A stretch of 64,000 bases of DNA from Schizochytrium sp. TIO01 (taxonomy: Eukaryota > Sar > Bigyra > Thraustochytrida > Thraustochytriidae), in the NCBI GenBank assembly GCA_004764695.1, contig SMSO01000032.1, forward strand, positions 4,339,483 through 4,403,482, given 5' to 3'. Positions 12,301 through 20,879 of the stretch are shown piece after piece. Each line of letters starts with the position of its first letter. Position 1 is the first letter of the stretch. The translations under genes were made by a program, and so were the position numbers. The notes beneath the pieces were generated by a model that was given only the letters and a program-made list of their open reading frames with translations, was not told the origin of the DNA and did not search any database.

Positions 12301-12715
12301 CGTCTCCTGAGTTCGCTCCAGCGGTCTCCGCGGTGACTGACCTGCACGTGGCAAGGTTAGGCACTCTCGCGCGCGTGTCTTAATCAGGCGTGGGCCGCCG
12401 CGGCCTTGCGCTAATTTTGTCTGGCCTCGCCGTCTTCTCTCTGCGTGGAGCGGCGCGAGAGGAATTTAGTTCGAGCAGGAGACGGCTTGGAGGGCACGTG
12501 CAAACTCTTCGCCTCCGACGATGATTGCAATGAAGAAGGCGCTCGTCCTCATCGTGCAGGGTTGATCCTCTTCCCCCTCCTCCTCCTCCCCCGTGAACCC
12601 TTCCAGGTCGCTTTCGCAAGCGGTCTTGTTTCTAGGTCCTTGCGTGCGTTCGTGCTCAGCATGTTCCGCAGCACCTCATGCCGCTCTCGAGGCGCGCCCT
12701 ACTTATGTCCACATA

Positions 12716-12749
12716 CACAGACAGATAGACAGGCAGGCAGGCAGGCAGG

Positions 12750-12779
<30 letters not shown>
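12716..12779. repeat. (CAGG/CAGA)n compound microsatellite
   Basis: CAGG units followed by CAGA units, interrupted only near the left end by ATAG. It lies in a GC-rich block without a supported gene. Confidence 0.9.
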
Positions 12780-12781
<2 letters not shown>

Positions 12782-12962
12782 CATGCATACGCGATGCATC
12801 CGTGCTCGTCCGAGCTCACAAGCTCGCGAGTGAATGTACACGGGCTCGGCCGCGAGCGATTGCTCATTTCAGGATTCCTTCAGGATCTCTGTGCCACATT
12901 AGTCTCGAGTGTAATGCTATCCTAGGAAATCCTCGACTTGCCGCTACACCTATTGCAAAGGC

Positions 12963-12998
12963 AATGAATCAATGAATCAATGGATCAATGAATCAATG
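12963..12998. repeat. (AATC/AATG)n microsatellite
   Basis: Alternating AATGAATC-type octamers, about four copies with one GGATC variant. Confidence 0.8.
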
Positions 12999-13137
12999 CC
13001 AAAGGCCGCACCGCGAGAAGCAAAGAGAAGAGAAGCTCTAGATAGCAGCCTGGCCTCTGCTCTGCTCTGCCACGCTCGCAGGTGGGTCTCTCGCGAACGT
13101 ATCTTGGGAGTTGGCAGTGGCATCTTGGAGAGAGAAT

Positions 13138-13174
13138 TAATGAACGAACGAACGAACGAATGAACGAATGAATG
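13138..13174. repeat. (GAAC/GAAT)n microsatellite
   Basis: Tandem GAAC and GAAT units. A closely similar array recurs at 19036-19081. Confidence 0.85.
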
Positions 13175-14460
13175 AGAACGGAGGAATTAGGAACAAGAAC
13201 GCAAAGAGGAACAGACCCGCCGAGGACTGCTATTGCACAGATACACGTTTCGCTAGCAGTGCCTGTGCCCGGAACTCTTGGAACTCTGCGCTCTTTCTTT
13301 CAGCTCCCAAGATACCTTTGCATTTCAGAGCGCAGCACTGCAGAAGAAGAATCAATCACTCGAACCCGAAGCACTTGCGGGCCTCGAAGTCGCCGCGAGG
13401 CTGCCAGTACAGCCAGCAAGGCCGCCGCCGAGACCCGTGCGAGACAGAGGCGGAACGCGAAGGCGCCGCCCTGGTCGCGAGAGCCCAGAGATTCTGATCA
13501 GGGGCATCAGGACATCGAAGGCGGCATCGAAGGCGGTTCTTGGCGTGCTGCGAGACACGACACGAGAGGGCTCTTCGCGAGCGAGCGGAGGTACCTCGGT
13601 CAGCCCGGAGAGTGGGCTGCCGCTGCTCCTGCTGCAGGGTGAGCAGCAGAAGGGAAGGGCTGCCGGCTGACTTCGCCTCATCTGAGTCTCGTCGATTGGC
13701 TGTCGCTTTCGGCGCTATTTAGTTGTTCCTCAACTTTGGAACTTGTCTGAAAGGTTGAACAGAGAGACCTCCAACTCGTGCCCGCCAGGCTCCAGATCCG
13801 TGGAAAGCCCAGCAACCGCGTCCTGCTCTCTCTCCCGGCCGCCAGCGCCGCAGCGGAGGCGCCTCAGCAAAAGCCCGGCTTGCACGCCTCTGGTTTACGA
13901 ACATTCCATTCCCACAAACAACAAACAATCAAACAAACACTCAAACAACAACAAAAGAAAAGGGAGATAGATACCTCTTCTCGGCGAAACCGGCGAATCT
14001 TACCCACTGGTCTCACGTGACTTTAGGGTGTGCACCGACACCTTTCAGGGACTCCTCCGAACTCGGGATTCCTTCTCTGCAAGAGCAGCAAAGCTGGTTT
14101 CACTCTTTGGCGAAGTACACCGCAGGCTTACCCAGAAAGCGAAAGTGCCTGGGAACGTCCAAGCTGCTCCGAGTTGCTACTGCTTGCTAACGAACTCAAC
14201 TTCAAGTTGGTCGGTCTGCTCGCTCGATCGTCGGTTTGCTCATTCGTGTTGAGGGCGATCTCGATTTGAGGGGGCTAAGTGACTCTTAACTACTCCTAGC
14301 GGCGACTCTAAGGGATTGCTTAGTTTGGGCTCGTTTCGGTGGATCTCTGAGGGAGCGAAATTGCACTGTCGAGACCGAACTTTGTTCAAGGGCCATCTGC
14401 AGAAGGCGTGGAGAGTGGCTTAGAGCAGCCATTGAGAGGACGAGCAGACGCAAGACAGAC

Positions 14461-14484
14461 GGGCTGGCTGGCTGGCTGGCTGGC
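14461..14484. repeat. (GGCT)n microsatellite
   Basis: About six tandem GGCT units roughly 150 bp upstream of the polyQ protein gene. Confidence 0.85.
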
Positions 14485-14638
14485 TTGTGCATCATCAGAG
14501 GATCAAGGCTTGCCGTTTGGCACGAAAAAAGTCACGGAATTGGCACCAAAGTCGGTTCATATAGGCCAAAGCACTCACTGGCAGTGGACGAAGTGCGTGG
14601 GGTAATAAGAGCTCCAGAGAACCTTGGGGTTTGCGAAG

Positions 14639-14819
14639 ATGCTGCTGGCAGGAAAAGCCATATCGGTTACCGAGCAAAGGCCGACTGCACCGTGCTCTTG
14701 CTCCCGCCAGGGACCGCTGCTGGTGCCGCGGGAAAGCTTGGCAGTACGCAATACGAGTTGCAGCGAGCAGAACAAAACGACGCAGTGGCAAACCCGAAAC
14801 CCGAACGCACAAACTGAGC

Positions 14820-14851
<32 letters not shown>

Positions 14852-15757
14852 AAAGAGCACCGGGGTCCGCATCTAAACAAGAGAACAAGACTGCTTGCAG
14901 AAACACGTGCCTTCAAAGCAAAGCGGAATCTCTTGCTGCTCGCGAAGCAATCCTCAACAAAAAATAGCAGCAGCATCGGAACTGAAAGCTCGGCTACGAC
15001 AGGAGCCGTAGGAGCAGGGTCAGGGGCGCTCGGGGAACATACGAATACGAACTTCGAAAGTAACATGCCAGGGGAGGGAATCCCAAGAGCAATTCAGGCA
15101 CGCAGGCCCAAAGCGAAGAGCGCACCAGCACCCAAAGAGAAGAGAGCCACTGGCAACACTGGGAACGACTGCAAGACACCTAAACCAAAGCCCAAAGCTC
15201 AGCGCTCGAGGAGGTTGAAGAAGCTTCTGAGCCGTGGGCATGGCACTTTAAATGAAGAAGACATTATGGATGTGCGCGACGTCGATGTGACTGACATTGA
15301 CATCTCTAAATCAGACTTTGGCGAGGAGTTCGGTTCCTGTGGGCGACTTCCCGCGAGGTACGAGATCGTGCGATATGTAGAGATTGCGTTGCACCCAATG
15401 CAAGAGCACCGAGTTGCTGCAAAGTTATCTCATGGAGCTTATGTTCTGCGCCTGGAGCTTTTATCTAGATTTTCTGGGTTCTTTTTTTCCAAGTCGTGCA
15501 TGATCAAGGTCTGGCTCCAGGATGTTGCAGGCGGCTACTCGGTGCAAAGTTCCTGCGGCAAGCTCACAAACAAAATGGAAAGTTATGCTTTAGAGTTTGA
15601 TGTGCCGCAAGATCGCAAAATGGAGGTTGTGTTCCAGCTCACCTCTACTTGCCGCGCCTCGACGGTTTATGTGCGTACAGTCTTGCAGAAATTGTCTGAA
15701 GAAGAAAGGGTACACAGTGGATTCACATCATCGTCAACTACAGTTAGCTCGGTGTAA
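14639..15757 (+). CDS. Unrecognised protein with polyQ tract and conserved-looking C-terminal domain
   Basis: I do not recognise this family. From the first ATG (14639) it is about 372 residues. The N-terminal half is low-complexity and basic, with a tract of about nine Gln at roughly 63-71 (mainly CAG codons) and a Lys/Arg/Pro-rich stretch at about 165-200 that could act as a nuclear localisation signal. An acidic connector (NEEDIMDVRDVDVTDIDIS) leads into a C-terminal domain of about 130 residues with alternating hydrophobic strands, for example VRYVEIALHPM and MIKVWLQDVAGGYSVQ. It looks globular and beta-rich. Translation could instead start at the ATG at 15065, giving about 230 residues and dropping the polyQ part. 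An AATAAA overlaps the stop codon. Confidence is high that the C-terminal half is coding and lower for the N-terminus. Confidence 0.65.
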
Positions 15758-15762
15758 ATAAA
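15757..15762 (+). terminator. AATAAA overlapping the stop codon
   Basis: The stop TAA (15755-15757) shares its last base with an AATAAA hexamer, a possible poly(A) signal. Many protists do not rely on AATAAA, so this is only suggestive. Confidence 0.3.
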
Positions 15763-17159
15763 GATGACCAAAGAGCTAAATTGTGTGTCAAGATTCCACG
15801 AACTATGATTGTAATTATAAAATACGTACATCCTCAATTATTTTGTTTGCAAAATTTGATGTCGATTCGAATATTATCAAGAGTAAGAAACCAAAATAAG
15901 TTGATTAAGTTGAACAGTTGTTTTCACGTGATCAAGGGGCAGGGGAAGCTTTTCGTTTCTTCTTCTTCTTTTAATGCCAAACCTTCTTCGTTGATCATGC
16001 CTAAGCGGACAAGCACATGTTGAAGAAACGTAAACGTGAAAGTTCTCAGCGTCAAATAAGAGTGGTAAATATTAAAAGTATTGAGAAATAGATTGTCGAA
16101 ATTTGACGCGGTTAAAATACAGAGTTGTGGCTCTCAGGGCAAGGTAATTCTAGCGTGGGAAAGGATTGTAAAGAAAAGAAAAGAGAAAGAAAAAGAGGGG
16201 GTCAAAAATTACGTTGAGTATAATTGGACAGGACAGACAATGGTTGAGGTGATGAAGTGTCGAATGGATTGTGCATAATGAATGCAACACTATCCGGCGT
16301 CAAAAGGGAAACAAGAAACACCCACCGTACCTAAGAAAGATAAATGTACGTGGGAGGCAAGGCTTGCTTGTGAGGTTGACGTGAATAATGGCGACGTGAC
16401 GTGAAAGTAAAGCCATGTAAAAGAAAAAAGAGAGAGACAACAAATACAAACGATTTCCGCTTGCATTCTTATGACTTGCTTGCTTGATTACTTGAATTTT
16501 TGCTTGCTTGCTTGCTATGTACACGACTTAACTTGCGCTGCTATACTTAAGCGAAATCATGAGATTTGCATAAACGTAGCAGGGCATATTGATCTGAAAA
16601 AAGACTGCTAGGAAGCATTGAGGGAAATGTGCGTGCCTAATGTGGGCGCAGAGCTGGGCATGAAGAAGAGTTATGCATGCATGCATGATTACGAGAGTAA
16701 AGAACGATGATCGCAGGTGCTTAGGCGTACGATTGCTCTTGTGACTCAACGTCAAAGCAGGAGCTGAACCACCGCCGAGTTTTTCTGGAGAACCAAAAAT
16801 CTAGACATGGTGAGAGATAGCCCGCCCGAGTTTTGTCCACAAACAGACATTAGTTCCTATTACGATCAAATTCTCCTGTACGCCTTCAGTGTTGTTTATG
16901 TGGTGTTGTTCATGCATAAAGGCAGGCAGCTGCGGCGGCAGCCTTTGCACGCTCTAAAAAAGAAAGTGTCTCGCTCCCAGCTAGGACGGGCGCGAAATTT
17001 CTGCAGTTTGATGCGAATGAATAGATTGCGATTTGACACAACTGCATGGAACCGATACATTTTGATTGTAAGTTCAGAGCATCAAAATGCATCGCAGCTT
17101 GATGCCATTGTTTGGCCAAATCGCAGCTGTTCAAGCATTTGGGGTCGACTAGCGAGTAA
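15763..17159. other. Intergenic between polyQ protein and ISCA1
   Basis: This is AT-rich convergent intergenic DNA containing GCTT arrays at about 16471-16515 and a short GCAT run near 16675. A 147-codon open frame on the plus strand overlaps the 3' end of ISCA1 and has no family resemblance, so it is not called. No RNA gene was recognised. Confidence 0.45.
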
Positions 17160-17651
17160 TTATACGCTGAAGCTCTCACCACATCCACAGTTTCCAGTGG
17201 AGTTGGGGTTTTCGAAGCGGAACTCAGCGGAGAGCTCGTCCTCCACGTAGTCCATCTGGCTGCCGACCAAGTAGATGAGCGACTTCGGGTCAATGCCGAC
17301 GGTGACGCCGTCCTTGCTGACGGTGTCCTCAGAGGTAAACTTGTCTGCGTAGTCCATGGTGTAAGAGAGTCCATTACATCCGCGACGCTTCACGCCGAGG
17401 CGTACACCAGCGGCATCGGGGCGGCGCGCAAGAAGGGCCTTGATGCGCTCTACAGCAGCATCGGTGATGGTGATGGCGTCAGGCAGCTTGCGTGCGCGAG
17501 ACCGCTTGCGCTTCGAGGGCTCCTCGGCCACGGCAGCTGCAGTGGCAAGATTGCGTGCGGCCATTGAGGGTGCAGGCGCAAGCACAGACGTCTGGCGGAG
17601 TGCCATCGTCCTCATCAAGGCCATGCCCGAAACGCGAGAGGCGCCGAGCAT
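17160..17651 (-). CDS. ISCA1: ISCA1-type mitochondrial iron-sulfur cluster assembly protein
   Basis: A-type Fe-S carrier (HesB/IscA family) of 163 residues. Family members act in the mitochondrial matrix, where ISCA1, ISCA2 and IBA57 assemble [4Fe-4S] clusters for aconitase, lipoyl synthase and respiratory subunits. The first 50 or so residues are Arg/Ala/Met-rich without acidic residues until about 42, as expected of a mitochondrial presequence. The core begins near residue 59 (ITITDAAVERIKALL). The three ligand cysteines are present: C92 in RGCNGLSYTMDY and C155/C157 in NCGCGESFSV. The MDYVEDELSAEF segment is typical of ISCA1 rather than ISCA2. The open frame extends two codons further through a TTG, but the ATG at 17651 is the natural start. 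Single exon. Confidence 0.95.
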   Translation of the reverse strand: MLGASRVSGMALMRTMALRQTSVLAPAPSMAARNLATAAAVAEEPSKRKRSRARKLPDAITITDAAVERIKALLARRPDAAGVRLGVKRRGCNGLSYTMDYADKFTSEDTVSKDGVTVGIDPKSLIYLVGSQMDYVEDELSAEFRFENPNSTGNCGCGESFSV

Positions 17652-18357
17652 CTTCAATACACAGCTTTAGTCTTCACGAGTTTCCCGAAAATGCAGATAT
17701 CGCCTGGCTTCGCAGCACGAAGTCAGTCTTCGCAGGTCTCCCCGGTTTTCCTTCCTTCGCTTGCTCGCTCCTTCGCTTGCTCGCTGCTTCGCTGTGGTTT
17801 TGATTTAGTTTTTGTTTCCCTTCTGTTCGTATGGCCTCTTATTTATTTTCCTCTTTCTTTCCTCCCTAGCACCTCCTACGCCCCCTCTACTGCCGCGGTG
17901 GTCCTACCACTCCCCTACTGCCGCTAGTAGTCTGTTCCAGAGTCTTTCTCTCTTTCTCTCTTTCTCTCAAAGCAGAGACAAAAGAAAAGTAAACAACGAA
18001 ACAATCAAAAGCATTTGCGCCATGAATTTGCCTTTATCGCTCCCTACAAGTACTCCTATCCGCACTTAGGCGTTACTCCGCCGAAGACGTCGTCGCTCTC
18101 TACTTCACTATTAGCAGCAGTAGGTCCTAGTGGTTCCGCTAGGAGAGGGCGTAGGCCTCGTAGCAGAGGGTTCCTAAGGCGAGAAGAAGATGGGAGGAGA
18201 AGGAGAGCGAGCAGGAGGAGAAGGAGGTCCTCGGCAGGGAGAGGAGGAGGGACGGAGGGGCGCACTCGCGACAGCTTTCACACGCGGACGGTCGGCTTTG
18301 GAGGCCTCAGAGAGGGGCCAACGCAGAGGAAAGAGCAGTTCCGAAGTCCCGGTCGTC

Positions 18358-18360
18358 TTT

Positions 18361-18392
<32 letters not shown>

Positions 18393-18394
18393 TC
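18358..18394. repeat. (TTTC)n microsatellite
   Basis: Pure pyrimidine array of about nine TTTC units within a longer T/C-rich region. Confidence 0.9.
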
Positions 18395-19035
18395 GTTTCT
18401 TTGTTTTCTCAGTTCTTTGCGTTCTTCTGTTCTTTGTGTTCTTCCCTGGAGGCAGCAGTTCTTGCGCTGTTGTGATTGATTGTGGGAACAGAGCCTCTTC
18501 GAAGTCAGACCGTTCTCTCTTTCTTTTCTTTCTGTTCTTTCTGTTCTTTCTTTCCTTCTTGCGAGCCTCTGCCCGGCTAGGGATACCTAGAGTTTAATAT
18601 AGCACTCGCTGCCGATTCTTTTCAAACTTTGGGAAAACATCAGTCAGTCAATGAAATAGCCGCACCTTCATGTGCAAGGTAGCGACACCTGTTCTTGTCA
18701 TATCCGCAGCCCACAACTCTCTGGAACAAATCGCGCCCGAACTCCGCCCTTGCATCACCGGACTCAGTGTGTTGACGACTTGTCTTTTTTTTTTTTTAAG
18801 TCGTTCTCTCTGTGTTGTAACACATGAAAGAACAGGCCTTACACCTCACATAGCACTAGCACTAGGACCCGCGGGTGTTCCTTTGCCGAAGGGCCCACAA
18901 AAGATGCGGCCGTAGGTAGTAGGACCTGCTAGGTACCTGCTAGGCTGAAGAAGCGCGTGAGAAGACTGTGGAAAGCACTAAGTAGATCCTACTGAGGAAG
19001 CATTGCAATTGAAAGTGACTCTCTCAGTGAATCAC

Positions 19036-19081
19036 TCAATGAACGAATGATTGAACGAACGAACGAATGAATGAATGAAGA
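19036..19081. repeat. (GAAC/GAAT)n microsatellite
   Basis: Similar in unit and order to the array at 13138-13174: GAAC units, then GAAT units. Confidence 0.85.
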
Positions 19082-19269
19082 ATCGATCTGTCGATGGGTT
19101 CTTCGATGGGTCGATCAGTCCGGCCGGGCCCTTCGAAGCCTCGCTCGAAGCCACGGCGCGGCTGTGCTCATGCCGCGGCGTGCCTCGCAGCGCCACAGGC
19201 CCTCCGCCGCCGTGGTCTCGCGCAGTTCTGGCGTCTTCGAGTTCGTTTTGGTTCTTGGACCTGTTTACT

Positions 19270-19336
19270 TAATCATTCATTGATTAATTAATTCAATAAA
19301 TAAATAATTATTTAGTTAATTAATTAGTTAGTTACT
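19270..19336. repeat. AT-rich tetranucleotide array (TTAA/AATA/TTAG)
   Basis: Mixed TTAA, AATA and TTAG units. It resembles the AT-rich array at 26468-26552. Confidence 0.75.
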
Positions 19337-19684
19337 TATGCCATTTACTTATTGACTTACTTAATCACTTATGCCGTTTCAGGTTTACCATTGTCCGTCT
19401 CATTTCAATTCTTCGCTTATTTGATATGCGAGTTTTACGAATGCAATGCATATGAAGAAACATGGCACGAGAGGCGCTCTGGACATACGCAGATGGTACC
19501 TCTTATGTATTATGATAGATGGATGCTAATGGCACTTGCGATGATGGTGTGGAGAGAACACTCCCTCCCTCTGAATGAGCCTTGATAAAGAACGGGAGGA
19601 ACACTCGTGGGAAGAAAGGGGCGAAGTCGGTAGTACCCACCTACGTTTTGCATAAGAGGAGGTTCATTGTGAAGTGGGCATTCG

Positions 19685-19862
19685 TTTGAGATTGATCTAT
19701 TGATGTATGGATTAATGCATTGATGTATCGATGTATGGATTGATGTATGGATTGACGTATTGATTGATGTATTGATTGACGAATTAATGTATTGATGTAT
19801 CGATGTATGGATTGATGTATTGATTGACGTATTGATTGATGTGTTGATTGATTTATTGACAA
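19685..19862. repeat. ATTGATGT-type minisatellite with a 74-bp internal duplication
   Basis: The array is built of ATTGATGT, ATCGATGT, ATGGATTG and ATTGACGT blocks. The block order starting ATTGATGTATCGATGTATGG at 19718 recurs at 19792 with few changes, so a unit of about 74 bp has been duplicated on top of the 4/8-bp periodicity. Confidence 0.85.
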
Positions 19863-20879
19863 TAGATTGGCAACGAATCAGAGCACATGCCGGTTCTGCA
19901 GAACTGCAGCTCAAAGAACTGCAAAGACCGGCCTCAAGAACTTCGAGTTCTTCTCAACGGACCACCCTCAGGAGCGGAGAAGGATATGTCCGTGGCGCGG
20001 GGGGGGGAGAGACTGCTTTGGGATATGGATGGAATAGTAGTCAGCTGCTGGCGATGGTTTTGAGGGTAAGCGAACAGGAATGAGGAGGGCAAAGGACGCT
20101 ACGGAGGATTGGGTCTGGCAAAATAAATAAGAGGAAACCGCCAGATTACAGACCTACAGCGCCGCGATGGTACAAGGGTTCGTTGAGTGCGGCGTCTACC
20201 AATTGCATCCTGTGGCGATGGGGACTCCAGCTGACGAGTTGAGGGACGAATCTCAGCGGATGATCGCCTCCTTCTGTTGCGTCTGCAGCGCTTGACAAGA
20301 GCACGCTCTTGAGGAATTGTCATCCCTCTCTGTCTATGTCTATCTCTGTCTTAGATGCCGAGCGCTGGAGTACCATAAGGCTGATGTATACTGCTTTTTT
20401 GTACAGACTTGAGAGGTCAAAGCAGCCCCAACTTGAAGGCAAACACCGCAAAAACGATGCGAGGACACACTGTTGAGGAGTTTTCTTCGCAGCTGCTTTT
20501 TTGGGGAACAGAGTTAATGCCTACCTACCTAGCTAGGTGGCTACCTCTAGAGAACTTGTGCGTTTGCACAGAGCAAAATGAAATTCTTGTGACTGGCTAG
20601 AGTTCGCTGACAAAGCTATTGAACACTCCTCCTGAAGCAATTCGAGAAGTCATGCTAGGCAACATTGTTGAGGCCGAGCAAAGGGATTATTGAAATGTAC
20701 GATATCCTCAATGTTCGCTCGCTTTTACAGAACACTAAATGAAAAGGCGGATCAGCACAGCATGTGCGACGGTAAGGCAGGAAAACATAGAGAACTAGAT
20801 TCCGGCGACAACTTTGGTAGTACAATCAAAACCTTTTTAATGATACCTAGTCTAATATTTAAAATAAGAAGAGAGAGTT

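Larger units (their letters stand above)
3481..14638. other. 11-kb gene-poor, microsatellite-rich stretch
   Basis: No open frame here looks like a protein family, and none has the composition of the neighbouring real genes. The longer frames, for example around 12.4-13.7 kb, are read through GC-rich or tetranucleotide-repeat DNA. The stretch holds many short tandem arrays, listed separately, alternating GC-rich blocks (about 4.3-4.6, 12.3-13.9 kb) with AT-rich blocks (about 5.5-6.6, 8.8-10.3 kb). Small multi-exon genes or non-coding RNA genes cannot be excluded from sequence reading alone. Confidence 0.5.
17652..20879. other. Intergenic between ISCA1 and the RCC1 protein, repeat-rich
   Basis: This stretch lies 5' of ISCA1 and 3' of the RCC1 gene and has no supported gene. 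It contains a GC-rich block at about 18.1-18.35 kb, a pyrimidine-rich stretch at 18.35-18.58 kb, AT-rich tetranucleotide DNA at 19.27-19.34 kb, and a duplicated ATTGATGT minisatellite at 19.69-19.86 kb. Longer open frames here are translations of those repeats, for example Ser/Ile/Asn/His or Leu/Phe strings. Confidence 0.5.

Noticed and set aside
12445-13681. Several 100-170 codon frames on both strands in the GC-rich block
   Set aside because: They overlap on both strands, pass through CAGG/CAGA and GAAC arrays, and are Arg/Ala/Ser-rich without a recognisable domain, as expected of GC-rich non-coding DNA.
16807-17250. 147-codon open frame on the plus strand
   Set aside because: It overlaps the 3' end of ISCA1 on the opposite strand, has no family resemblance, and its tail is an antisense reading of ISCA1.
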